From Desulfitobacterium dehalogenans ATCC 51507 (lineage in GTDB: Bacteria > Bacillota > Desulfitobacteriia > Desulfitobacteriales > Desulfitobacteriaceae), in the NCBI RefSeq assembly GCF_000243155.2, contig NC_018017.1, forward strand, positions 372,001 through 436,000: DNA of 64,000 nucleotides. The letters run 5' to 3'. The translations under genes and the position numbers were made by a program. Below the pieces are notes generated by a model. It worked only from the letters and a program-made list of their open reading frames with translations. It made no database searches and was not told the origin of the DNA. Every line of letters starts with the position of its first letter. Position 1 is the first letter of the stretch. Of the stretch, positions 18,706-26,638 are shown piece after piece.

Positions 18706-19775
18706 TGAAAAAACGTTTCTATTTAAAATCGATTTACACGAAATTTGCACTTATATTCTTGGGAATTTGGTGGTTCTTAAATTCCCTAACCTTTTGGATT
18801 GTCATGGGAATCATGAGAAATAGTGCTTTTACGGAATTGGCTATAGATCGCATGGAGTTTTTCGCAGAATTTCAGAGGATACGGTTTGCCACCGGGTTAA
18901 CTTTTCAAATTAGTGCAGTGACCGGCACAATCATTATTTTATTAGCGGTAAGAAGAATCGTAAAACCAATTCAGCTTATTTCCGAAGCCTCTAAAGAGGT
19001 GGCCAAGGGTAACTTTAATACCCAAGTGAATATAAAACGTAACGATGAAATTGGGCGATTAGCTGCGGATTTTAATCTAATGGCCAAGGAACTTAGGAGC
19101 ATCGACACGATTCATAAGGATTTCGTCTCTAATGTTTCCCATGAATTTAAAACACCCATTACTTCGATCAAGGGGTTCGCTAAACTCATTCAAGAAGGGC
19201 AATTATCCGAGGAGCAACTGAAGGAATATAGCGATACTATTGTGAATGAAAGTGAAAGGTTATCCTTGCTGTCTTCCAATTTATTAAGGCTCTCCGAACT
19301 TGACGGTAAAAGTATCCGCGAACAAGGGACGAAGTTCGCGTTGGATGAACAATTAAGGAAATCCATTTTGATTCTGGAAGGGGATTGGACAAAGAAAAAT
19401 ATTGATTTTGACATTGACCTGGAAAGGATAACCTACTGGGGAGATGAGCATCTGCTTCAGCAGGTATGGCTTAATCTTATTCAAAATGCCATAAAGTTTT
19501 CCCATCAAAATGGGGTTATTCGGGTGAGTCTCCAGAGACAGGATGGCGGCATCCGGGTGGATATCGCGGATCAGGGAAAAGGCATCTCCGCTGCAGATAA
19601 GGAGCATATTTTTGACCGTTTTTATAAGGCAGACAAATCCCGCTCCAGAGAAGGAAATGGCTTGGGCCTAGCCATAGTGAAGAGAATCATTGAGCTTTCC
19701 GGTGGGAGAGTATCCGTGGAAAGCGAATTGGACGAAGGATCGATATTTACAGTGGAGCTGCCATGTAGGTTATGA
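18705..19775 (+). CDS. sensor histidine kinase
   Basis: This 356-residue membrane kinase has two transmembrane helices (about residues 12-35 and 65-85) with an extracytoplasmic loop of only about 30 residues, followed by HAMP (about 85-137). The HisKA H-box SNVSHEFKTPITSIKGF lies near residue 145, and the HATPase_c boxes are NLIQNAIKF, DQGKGI and GNGLGLAIV. The short outer loop recalls kinases that sense membrane stress or peptides together with an ABC pump. It overlaps the regulator gene by one base (ATGA type), so the two are co-translated. Confidence 0.93.
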   Translation: MKKRFYLKSIYTKFALIFLGIWWFLNSLTFWIVMGIMRNSAFTELAIDRMEFFAEFQRIRFATGLTFQISAVTGTIIILLAVRRIVKPIQLISEASKEVAKGNFNTQVNIKRNDEIGRLAADFNLMAKELRSIDTIHKDFVSNVSHEFKTPITSIKGFAKLIQEGQLSEEQLKEYSDTIVNESERLSLLSSNLLRLSELDGKSIREQGTKFALDEQLRKSILILEGDWTKKNIDFDIDLERITYWGDEHLLQQVWLNLIQNAIKFSHQNGVIRVSLQRQDGGIRVDIADQGKGISAADKEHIFDRFYKADKSRSREGNGLGLAIVKRIIELSGGRVSVESELDEGSIFTVELPCRL

Positions 19776-19858
19776 GACATGCTATAACCCATATCTAGGA
19801 TTCGGATAACATGAAATGGTATAATCATAATATAAGCACATCAAAGGAGTGTCACCAC

Positions 19859-20710
19859 TTGGAGCGAGATTATAGCCATATTCAAAATAGAGAAGGAATC
19901 AGGATTTATTATCGACAGATGCTCCCCCCAAATCCTAAGGCTGTGGTAGTGATCAGCCATGGCTATGCGGAGCATTCGAGCTTTTATGTTCAGTTTATGG
20001 AGTTTTTAGCTGAGCATGGCTATGGAGCTTATGCTTTGGATCATCGGGGCCATGGGCGTTCAGAGGCTGAACGAGGTCATTTGGACCAGTTTGAGGTGTT
20101 CTTAGAGGATCTGGATGTCTTCGTGGATTATGTTCAGGGGCTTCATCCCACACTCCCTCTTTTTATGTTTGGTCATAGTATGGGAGGCTTAATCAGTTTT
20201 AACTACGGAATTCTCCACCCAGAAAAATTACAGGGACAGGTTTTCAGCGGAGCCGCCTTGGATAGGCCTGCGGGGACGGAAACTATTCCCGCCTTTCTCT
20301 TCAAATTTTTGAATGTAGTGCTCAAGTGGTTCAAGATCCGTCCTAAATTGAGCGGCAAGACAACCCGGAATATGGAGGTGCGCAAAATTTCCGATGGGGA
20401 TCCTTTAGTTTTGAAGTATGCAACCCTTGGTTTTTTCTATCAGTTTGCCTGCCGAGGGGTGGCCTTTGCACAGGAAAAAGCCGACCATTACCGGTTGCCC
20501 TGCCTCATGCTCCACGGAACCGATGATCAGATCGTTTCCTATAAGGTCTCCCAAAGGATATTCCCTAGGATTTCCTCCCGGGATAAGACCCTCAAGCTTT
20601 ATGAGGGGCTTTATCATGAACTGATCCATGAGCCGGAGCGGGAAGAAGTCCTGGCGGATATCGTGGGCTGGTTGGATCAGAGGGTGAATAGTGGGGGAGA
20701 AGTCGGTTAA
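19859..20710 (+). CDS. alpha/beta hydrolase, monoacylglycerol lipase-like
   Basis: The protein belongs to the serine aminopeptidase S33 / monoacylglycerol lipase group. The nucleophile elbow is GHSMGG, the acid is the Asp of GTDDQIV and the His lies in YHELIHEPE near the C-terminus. HGYAEHSSFY near residue 40 forms the oxyanion-hole region. I choose the TTG at 19859 (283 residues), because AAAGGAG lies 9 nt upstream and a TATAAT box (19820-19825) lies inside the longer frame that begins at 19811. No signal peptide is present. It is probably a cytosolic esterase for lysophospholipid or monoglyceride turnover. Confidence 0.86.
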   Translation: MERDYSHIQNREGIRIYYRQMLPPNPKAVVVISHGYAEHSSFYVQFMEFLAEHGYGAYALDHRGHGRSEAERGHLDQFEVFLEDLDVFVDYVQGLHPTLPLFMFGHSMGGLISFNYGILHPEKLQGQVFSGAALDRPAGTETIPAFLFKFLNVVLKWFKIRPKLSGKTTRNMEVRKISDGDPLVLKYATLGFFYQFACRGVAFAQEKADHYRLPCLMLHGTDDQIVSYKVSQRIFPRISSRDKTLKLYEGLYHELIHEPEREEVLADIVGWLDQRVNSGGEVG

Positions 20711-20748
20711 TAATGAAGAAGAAGTCTTTGTCAATGAGGTGAAATGCT

Positions 20749-20880
20749 TTGAAGAAAGAGGCAGCGGCAGAGGTTAATTTGCCACCAAAGAGACAGCCCA
20801 ATCAAAGAACTAAGGATCAAGAGCTTGAGACCGGTTCTCCCGAAGATAAAAGCCCTGACGATATGGAGATATATGAGTAA
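20749..20880 (+). CDS. possible small charged protein (43 aa)
   Basis: A 43-codon frame starts at TTG, 7 nt after GAGGTG, and encodes MKKEAAAEVNLPPKRQPNQR followed by a Glu/Asp-rich tail ending DDMEIYE. It is polar and probably disordered, with no known family. It lies 38 bp after the lipase gene in the same direction and ahead of a terminator, so it is transcribed. Only conservation in relatives would show that it is translated. Confidence 0.4.
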   Translation: MKKEAAAEVNLPPKRQPNQRTKDQELETGSPEDKSPDDMEIYE

Positions 20881-20930
20881 AAGATAAAAGAGATACAGTA
20901 TACTACAAAATATCACTGAGTTTTTAAACA

Positions 20931-20965
20931 AACAGCAGATTTTTTACAGTCTGCTGTTTTTATAT
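20931..20965 (+). terminator. intrinsic terminator
   Basis: AACAGCAGA pairs perfectly with TCTGCTGTT around a short loop and is followed by TTTTTAT. It closes the lipase/small-ORF unit before the YdcF-like gene. Confidence 0.9.
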
Positions 20966-21089
20966 TTAATATTTGTTTGAAAATCTGGAAAAATAGCAGG
21001 AATATGCCTGAGGATGGCATAATTATAACATGAATATTAAATAATAAATTCACAAGTTTAGAGATTGGTAAAGGGTTAGAGGTGTAAAT

Positions 21090-21866
21090 ATGGTGAAGAG
21101 AAGCTGGGGTTCCCGGATCTGCATCATGGTAGGGATCGTCGGGATTCTCGATACAATCATCGTGACTGCTCTTAAGGGAGGGGTCAATCTGGGGACCATC
21201 CTACCCGCGGGGGCGGGAGGTTTGTTCTTGCTATGGGGATTATGGGGTAATGAGTTTAAAAAAAGACTTTTAAAAGAGCGGTATCCATGGTTGCGCAAGC
21301 TAATCCGTTGGGGAATAGTCCTGTTGCTTGGCTCCTTTTTCATGATTGAGGGGCTACTGCTTTGGAATACAGAGGATACCATACCCGAGCATGGAGAAGT
21401 TTTGATCATCCTGGGAGCGGGTCTGAATGGGGACCAACTTTCCTGGACACTTTGGGAAAGGGTGAATAAGGGGGTAGAGATTTTAGAAGAAAATCCTCAG
21501 ATGAAGGTCGTGGTTTCCGGCGGACAAGGACCGGGAGAATGGGTTCCAGAGGCTGAAGCTATGGCTCAATACTTGATGGGACAGGGAATTGCCCCGGAAC
21601 GAATACTAAAAGAAACTCGTTCCACCAGTACGATGGAGAATTTCCGGTTTTCCCGTTTTGTACTTGATCAGGTAGAGGGCTTCGATCCAGCTGAACCGGT
21701 ACTGGTGATCACCAGTGACTTTCATATGTTTCGTTCCAAAATTTTAGCCGGGCGCAATGGGCTGAATCCTGTGGGGGTACCTTGCTCTACCCCTTGGTAT
21801 ATCAGACCCAATGCTTATCTTCGCGAGTATTTTGCTGTGGTGAAGTCCATTCTCTTTGACTGGTAA
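21090..21866 (+). CDS. YdcF/SanA-like DUF218 membrane protein
   Basis: The 258-residue protein has N-terminal hydrophobic segments (about residues 10-30, 35-53 and 70-92) and then a DUF218 domain. Its conserved blocks are ILGAGLNGDQLSWTLWER, VVVSGGQGPGE with EAEAMAQYL, ERILKETRSTSTMENFRF and ITSDFHMFRS. Relatives (SanA, ElyC, YdcF) act in envelope integrity, and ElyC is linked to peptidoglycan or lipid-carrier metabolism. A class A penicillin-binding protein gene is two genes away, in keeping with an envelope role, but the reaction is unknown. It starts at ATG after AGAGGTG. Confidence 0.85.
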   Translation: MVKRSWGSRICIMVGIVGILDTIIVTALKGGVNLGTILPAGAGGLFLLWGLWGNEFKKRLLKERYPWLRKLIRWGIVLLLGSFFMIEGLLLWNTEDTIPEHGEVLIILGAGLNGDQLSWTLWERVNKGVEILEENPQMKVVVSGGQGPGEWVPEAEAMAQYLMGQGIAPERILKETRSTSTMENFRFSRFVLDQVEGFDPAEPVLVITSDFHMFRSKILAGRNGLNPVGVPCSTPWYIRPNAYLREYFAVVKSILFDW

Positions 21867-21895
21867 AGACGTTTTGAAGAAGGAGGATTAGCACT

Positions 21896-22417
21896 ATGCT
21901 CAAAGGGAGTTATGGAGACGAATTCTCATTAAGAATTGTGGGGTATGAGTTTCCTGATATGGATAATGATTTGGGATTTGACTCTAATTGGCTGATCGTT
22001 GAGGTCCATTGTAAACATGGGGAAAAGACCTGGGTTAAAAGAGACCCGAGTCTCTTAACTTGGGAAGTCGGGATTCTGATTAAATGGTTACGGGATATAC
22101 TTTATAAACAACCGGGGTCTGAGGTGTTGGAATTTATTGAGCCTAACCTTCTCTTTCAGGTTCTTAGAGGAGAAGATGAAGAGATCCAGACTTTGCAAGT
22201 TACCTTAGGTCATGAGACCTGCCCTGATTGGGTCCGTACCCGCCGTAAACCTGCTTATTTCTCTATGGATTTCCCTATTAACCCTGAGGATATCGAGACC
22301 CTGTGCAAGTCCCTGGAGTCGGATTTGTTGGTCTATCCACGGCGGCTTCAAGGTATCAAAGGCTTGGAACCTTCTCCGCGGGATAGGTTAAGAATCGTCA
22401 AGAAAGATAAGGACTGA
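21896..22417 (+). CDS. WapI-like immunity-type protein
   Basis: The 173-residue cytosolic protein resembles the WapI family, immunity proteins for the contact-dependent toxin WapA in Bacillus. Features recalled from that family are the central FDSNWLIVEVHC and the SLLTWEVGILIKWL helix. No toxin gene with RHS or YD repeats is nearby, so this is either an orphan immunity gene or a housekeeping relative. It follows the YdcF-like gene by 29 bp with AAGGAGG and converges on the penicillin-binding protein gene. Assignment is by remembered sequence pattern only. Confidence 0.55.
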   Translation: MLKGSYGDEFSLRIVGYEFPDMDNDLGFDSNWLIVEVHCKHGEKTWVKRDPSLLTWEVGILIKWLRDILYKQPGSEVLEFIEPNLLFQVLRGEDEEIQTLQVTLGHETCPDWVRTRRKPAYFSMDFPINPEDIETLCKSLESDLLVYPRRLQGIKGLEPSPRDRLRIVKKDKD

Positions 22418-22429
22418 AATTCCCGGTTT

Positions 22430-24592
22430 CTACCTCCAGAGCCCTTGAAAAAAGTTATCCCAGATCTCGTTATAGTCATACTCCGGGCTTTGGTTGCCTT
22501 GTTTTTTATCCTTGTTTTTATTTTTATTGTTCTGGTTTTTATCCTTGGTGTTTTTCTTATTCTTTTTATCTTTGTCATCATCCCGTCCGTATTCATCATC
22601 GTCCCAGCCTTCGGGCCAGATATTCCAATCCTTCACATACCCGGCAGGAACCTCGAAGGGCTTGATGGGGGTGTCTTTGAGGGCCAGGGAAAGGACTTCA
22701 TGGAAGACGACGGCGGGCCCGGATCCGCCGGAGGTGGTGAGGTAATGCTCCCGGTCTGTTTGGTCATAGCCTATCCAGATGGCGGCGGTCAGCTCAGGTG
22801 TGTAGCCTACAAACCAGACATCTTTTTGCCCCTTGCTGATGCCTGCAAACTCTTGTGTAGGAGGCAGCTCCACGGAGCCGGTTTTCCCGGCTACGGGACG
22901 ACTGCCCAGAGCGGCTTTGGGAGCGGTTCCCTGCTGGACCACGTTTTGGAGAAGAAGAGTCATGGTATAGGCATGATGAGAGTCCGTGACTTGGACACTT
23001 TCCGGCTGCATTTGGGCTAAGACATGTCCGTCGGCGGTGGTAATCTTAATGATGGCATGAGCCGTATGCATGAGCCCTTGATTGGCAAAGGCAGTATAGG
23101 CCTGGGCTATGTCCAGGGGAGAGACACCTTCTGCAAACCCGCCCAGAGCCAGACTTAGATGGGCATCCTTTTCGGTTAAGGGGATGCCGGCTTTTTGAGC
23201 AAAGGCTTTGCCGGCTTCGATGCCGATTTGATCAAATAACCAGACTGCAGGGATGTTCCAGGATTGCTGAATAGCTTCTTCCATGGTCACCCAGCCCCGG
23301 GTTTGGCCATCCCAATCCTTCGGGGTATAGCCGTCCAGATTCAGAGGTCCATCATAAAGGAGGGCGTCGGGCCGATAGCCTTTTTCCAAGGCCGGGCCAT
23401 AGACCATCAAGGGCTTGATGATGGAGCCGGGCTGGCGTTTGAGCTGGGAGGCGCGGTTAAACTGGCGAAAAGCGCTTTCTCCCCGATACCCTACCAGACC
23501 TCGGATAGCCCCGGTATGTTGGTCAAGAATGGCGATACCGCTTTGGACCTTCTGATCATCTTTGCCTTGGGGGAAGAATTGATCATCCTTATAGACGGTT
23601 TCGGCGGCTTGTTGAACCTTGGCATCCATTTGAGTATAAATCTGCAGACCAAGGGTGAGAATCTGATCTTCGGTAAAGCCGTAACGGTTGATGGCTTCTT
23701 CAATGACATAGTCCACATAGGGGGCGTATTTCCCGGATAGATTATCTAAAGGCTTGGTGCGCAGGACGATGGGTGCAGCTGTGGCTTGGGCAGCTTCTTT
23801 TGCAGTAATATAGCCCTGGTCGGCCATCATGGAGAGGACCAGGTTCCGGCGCTGGAGGGCCAGCTCCTTATTCTTGAGAGGGGAGTAGATAGTGGGGCCT
23901 TTGAGGATTCCGGCGAGAAGAGCGGATTCTTCCAGATTCAGCTCTTCGGTATTTTTGCCAAAATAGTAGTGAGCGGCTTCTTGAAGCCCCCAGTTCCCTT
24001 CCCCGAAATAGATATGGTTAAGGTAGGATTCTAGGATCTCATCTTTGGAGAGAGTGGCTTCAATCTTAATGGCATAGCCTGCTTCTTTCAGCTTGCGGCT
24101 CAGGGTCTTGTCTGAGGTGAGAAAAAGGTTCTTGGCCAGCTGTTGACTGATGGTGCTGCCCCCTTCGGAGAAATTCTGGGTTTTCAGGTCTTGGACGAGG
24201 GCCCGGAGGATGGAGCGGATATCCACGCCCTGGTGTATATAGAAACGTTTATCCTCAGTAGCGATAATGGCCTCCTGAGTATGCTGGGGGACTTGTTCCA
24301 GGGTCACAGGTTCAATACGGGAGGAAGAGAGCTGGGAGATTTTGTTGCCTGCCTGATCGTAGATATAAGTGGGCTTGGCCAGGGGACTTTCCAGCTTACT
24401 TACATCCAGGGTGGAAATCCAGTAAATACCAGAGCCCAGACCTGTAAGAAGAACGAACAAAAGAAGGATGATCAGGTTGCGCCAAAACTTAGGTTTTTTA
24501 TAAAAGGATTTCAAATTCAACATACGGAATTTGGATAAGGCTTTGCCAAGTAGGGTTTGGCATTTCCCCAGGATATCCGGGAAATTTTTCAT
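22430..24592 (-). CDS. class A penicillin-binding protein (PBP1A type)
   Basis: This 720-residue bifunctional peptidoglycan synthase has one N-terminal membrane anchor (residues about 37-57). It has a GT51 glycosyltransferase domain with EDKRFYIHQGVD near residue 112, and a transpeptidase domain with SxxK (PGSIIK), SxN (QSWN) and KTG (AGKTGSVE). The catalytic set is complete in both domains. A linker-like tail of about 55 residues is very rich in Lys, Asn and Asp and ends YNEIWDNFFQGLWR. That tail is extracellular and may bind wall polymers. The gene is a single unit, convergent with the WapI-like gene 12 bp away. No ribosome-site ambiguity is seen. Confidence 0.93.
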   Translation of the reverse strand: MKNFPDILGKCQTLLGKALSKFRMLNLKSFYKKPKFWRNLIILLLFVLLTGLGSGIYWISTLDVSKLESPLAKPTYIYDQAGNKISQLSSSRIEPVTLEQVPQHTQEAIIATEDKRFYIHQGVDIRSILRALVQDLKTQNFSEGGSTISQQLAKNLFLTSDKTLSRKLKEAGYAIKIEATLSKDEILESYLNHIYFGEGNWGLQEAAHYYFGKNTEELNLEESALLAGILKGPTIYSPLKNKELALQRRNLVLSMMADQGYITAKEAAQATAAPIVLRTKPLDNLSGKYAPYVDYVIEEAINRYGFTEDQILTLGLQIYTQMDAKVQQAAETVYKDDQFFPQGKDDQKVQSGIAILDQHTGAIRGLVGYRGESAFRQFNRASQLKRQPGSIIKPLMVYGPALEKGYRPDALLYDGPLNLDGYTPKDWDGQTRGWVTMEEAIQQSWNIPAVWLFDQIGIEAGKAFAQKAGIPLTEKDAHLSLALGGFAEGVSPLDIAQAYTAFANQGLMHTAHAIIKITTADGHVLAQMQPESVQVTDSHHAYTMTLLLQNVVQQGTAPKAALGSRPVAGKTGSVELPPTQEFAGISKGQKDVWFVGYTPELTAAIWIGYDQTDREHYLTTSGGSGPAVVFHEVLSLALKDTPIKPFEVPAGYVKDWNIWPEGWDDDEYGRDDDKDKKNKKNTKDKNQNNKNKNKDKKQGNQSPEYDYNEIWDNFFQGLWR

Positions 24593-24642
24593 AGAGATTC
24601 TTGGCCTCCTTTAATTGTGAATTGTATGCTGCATAGAGTCAA

Positions 24643-24690
24643 ATAATAAATAAACCATCAGTCTTTAGGTGACGGATGGTTTATTTATTA
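24643..24690. repeat. AT-rich inverted repeat, 17-bp arms
   Basis: ATAATAAATAAACCATC (24643-24659) and its exact complement (24674-24690) flank a 14-bp centre in which GTC and GAC can pair as well. It lies about 50 bp before the penicillin-binding protein start and about 120 bp before the panB promoter. It could be a bidirectional terminator-like fold, a regulator site or a miniature repeat. Nothing else in the gap at 24593-24800 is recognisable. Confidence 0.6.
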
Positions 24691-24812
24691 TGCTTATTAA
24701 GATATACGCAGAGCCTGAAAATTTTAAGGGGGTATTGATTATATAGTTTAGCAGTCAGATGTAGAACCTGAAATTAATCTTTATCACTATAGCCGTGCCG
24801 GATAGAATTTGC

Positions 24813-24818
24813 TATACT
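24813..24818 (+). promoter_or_regulatory. extended -10 promoter of panB
   Basis: TGCTATACT is an extended -10 element; no good -35 is seen, which extended -10 promoters tolerate. Transcription would start near 24825, exactly before the first arm of the leader stem at 24825-24833. Confidence 0.5.
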
Positions 24819-24824
24819 TGATGT

Positions 24825-24996
24825 GGGCAGTATCATTCGAACTGCACCTTTTCATGAGAACCATTCAATTTATACTGCCTGTATCCAATACGGACCGGGA
24901 CAGAGGGATAAAACAGTGCTGCATTTTTGCGAGTTCCTTCTGACAAGGGGGAACTTTTTTGTTGTTCTGTTTTGTCTTCTCTCCTGAAAAAAGGAG
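24825..24996 (+). ncRNA. structured panB leader, candidate regulatory RNA
   Basis: The leader can form a 9-bp closing stem, GGGCAGTAT (24825-24833) with ATACTGCCT (24872-24880). A GTAT/ATAC hairpin follows, then a terminator-like hairpin (AGTTCC 24932-24937 with GGAACT 24950-24955, plus T-run to 24960). Finally CTCCT (24981-24985) can pair with the ribosome site AGGAG (24992-24996). This succession of aptamer-like fold, terminator and masked ribosome site is typical of a riboswitch. A 'pan' RNA motif upstream of pantothenate genes has been described in Firmicutes; whether this is a member needs a covariance-model search. Confidence 0.5.
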
Positions 24997-25001
24997 GAAA
25001 A

Positions 25002-25841
25002 ATGATGAAAACCACCAAAGACTTCTGGGCAATGAAAAGTGAGGGGAAAAAGATTGTCATGGTTACCGCCTACGATTACCCCTCGGCCAGGCAAGCTGAA
25101 CAAGCAGAAGCGGACATGATTCTTGTGGGGGATTCTCTGGGCAATGTGGTGCTGGGCTATGACTCTACGGTTTATGTTACCATGGAGGATATGGTCCATC
25201 ATGCGAAAGCAGCTAAACGTGGGGCTCCGAACACTTTTATCGTGGCGGACATGCCTTTTATGAGCTGCCATCTGTCTGTCAGGGATACTTTGCTCAATGG
25301 GGCAAGGCTGATTCAGGAGACGGGGGCCCACGCTGTGAAAGTGGAAGGGGCGGACGAGATGATCCCTCATATTAAAGCCCTTGTTCGCGCAGGGATACCT
25401 GTAGTATCGCATCTTGGTCTTACACCCCAAACAGCTGCCCTTCTCGGTGGCTTTAAAGTTCAGGGCAAAGATGCGGAAGCTGCTCAAAAAATGTTGGAGG
25501 ATGTGAAGGAATGCCAGGATGCTGGAGCCTTTGCCCTGGTCCTGGAATGTATTCCTAAACAGCTTGCCCAGGAGATTTCTACGACCTTGACAATTCCCAC
25601 CATTGGTATCGGAGCAGGTGTTCATACCGATGGACAAGTTCTCGTGTACCATGACATACTCACTTATGGAGTGAATCGGGCTCCCAAGTTTGTCAAAGCT
25701 TATGTCAACGCCGATGAACTCATGATCAAGGGATTGAAAGCCTATGCGGATGAAGTAAGAAGTATGAATTTCCCTGATGATGAGCACAGCTTTACCATGA
25801 AAGAAGAGGAATTAAAAACCTTGTATGGAGGTAGGAGCTAA
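25002..25841 (+). CDS. panB: 3-methyl-2-oxobutanoate hydroxymethyltransferase
   Basis: PanB makes ketopantoate from 2-oxoisovalerate and methylene-tetrahydrofolate, the first committed step of pantothenate and coenzyme A synthesis. The 279-residue length is normal. Motifs are VTAYDYPSA and [15 protein letters not shown] at the N-terminus (Mg and ketoacid site), [26 protein letters not shown] and [15 protein letters not shown] start at the ATG at 25002 after AGGAGG; a second ATG follows at once. panC and panD are not next to it, so the pathway genes are scattered or supplied elsewhere. Confidence 0.95.
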   Translation: MMKTTKDFWAMKSEGKKIVMVTAYDYPSARQAEQAEADMILVGDSLGNVVLGYDSTVYVTMEDMVHHAKAAKRGAPNTFIVADMPFMSCHLSVRDTLLNGARLIQETGAHAVKVEGADEMIPHIKALVRAGIPVVSHLGLTPQTAALLGGFKVQGKDAEAAQKMLEDVKECQDAGAFALVLECIPKQLAQEISTTLTIPTIGIGAGVHTDGQVLVYHDILTYGVNRAPKFVKAYVNADELMIKGLKAYADEVRSMNFPDDEHSFTMKEEELKTLYGGRS

Positions 25842-25897
25842 GATTATTTAGGCACACTCACCTTGCCTCTGATGACTTAAAATAATTTAGCAAATAG

Positions 25898-25937
25898 AAA
25901 GCAGCATGGCCATTTTTCGTAATGGCATGCTGCTTTT
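25898..25937. terminator. bidirectional terminator, panB / Nudix gene
   Basis: AAAGCAGCATGGCCATT pairs with AATGGCATGCTGCTTT with a single bulge, and is followed by TTTGTT on the + strand. It lies between the convergent panB and Nudix genes and can serve both. Confidence 0.9.
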
Positions 25938-25975
25938 GTTGCGTATCCTTGGCGATAGTCGGTCTTTAATCTGCC

Positions 25976-26575
25976 TTAAGCCTGCTCCTTCGATATCTGA
26001 TACAAAATAGCCTTGTTGCCACCGATCATTTTTACCCCTGTCTGGGGTAGGAAACCCAGAGGTGCAGGGACAAGAAGGGTACTGGAGGCTTTAATCACAC
26101 TGAGGCTGAGCTGGGCTATGGGGAGATTTTCGCATTCTTCAAGGGTGAAGAAGCCCAGATCGCTTACTTCATTAGGGTCACCTTGCAAAGTACCCCCTAA
26201 GTATTCCAGGAGAAAGACAATATAGGAATCATGCTTTTCCCCGGGGCGATCCCGCAAGGCGATGACGGAAAGGGGTCTGGACAGGATGCCGGTTTCTTCC
26301 CTGATTTCCCGGGCGACGGCGACGGCGATTTGTTCGTCTTGCTCCACATACCCGCCGGGGATGGTCCAGTTTCCCTTGCCGGGATTATGGGCCCGTTGAA
26401 CCAGGAGGACTTTTCCCTCATGCCAGACCACTCCCCCTACTCCTAAGGAGAAATTGCCCCAGAAAACAAAGGAACAATCCGGGCAGTGGGGACGGTGTTG
26501 ACCGGAGAAATCGGCATTTTGGAGGGGTTTCCCGCATTGGGGGCAGAATTTATAGTCAACAATAGGTAGTGGCAT
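25976..26575 (-). CDS. Nudix hydrolase with N-terminal zinc ribbon
   Basis: This hydrolase has a zinc-ribbon (FCPQCGKPL near residue 8 and HCPDC near residue 31) followed by a Nudix domain whose box fits Gx5Ex7REUxEExGU (GGYVEQDE ... REIREETGI). The ribbon-plus-Nudix order is that of NudC/ADP-ribose-type enzymes that split nucleoside diphosphate derivatives. I choose the ATG at 26575 (199 residues), since AAAGG has proper spacing to it, while the ATG three codons earlier touches the ribosome site. It lies downstream of the MFS gene in the same direction and is probably co-transcribed. Confidence 0.87.
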   Translation of the reverse strand: MPLPIVDYKFCPQCGKPLQNADFSGQHRPHCPDCSFVFWGNFSLGVGGVVWHEGKVLLVQRAHNPGKGNWTIPGGYVEQDEQIAVAVAREIREETGILSRPLSVIALRDRPGEKHDSYIVFLLEYLGGTLQGDPNEVSDLGFFTLEECENLPIAQLSLSVIKASSTLLVPAPLGFLPQTGVKMIGGNKAILYQISKEQA

Positions 26576-26638
26576 AGCATTCATCCTTTGGTGATTTTTC
26601 TTTGTACTGGAACCTTAGGAAACCATGAAGAATAGGTT

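Noticed and set aside
24870-25787. 305-codon reverse-strand frame opposite panB
   Set aside because: It covers panB, which has complete enzyme motifs; the antisense product has no recognisable domain.
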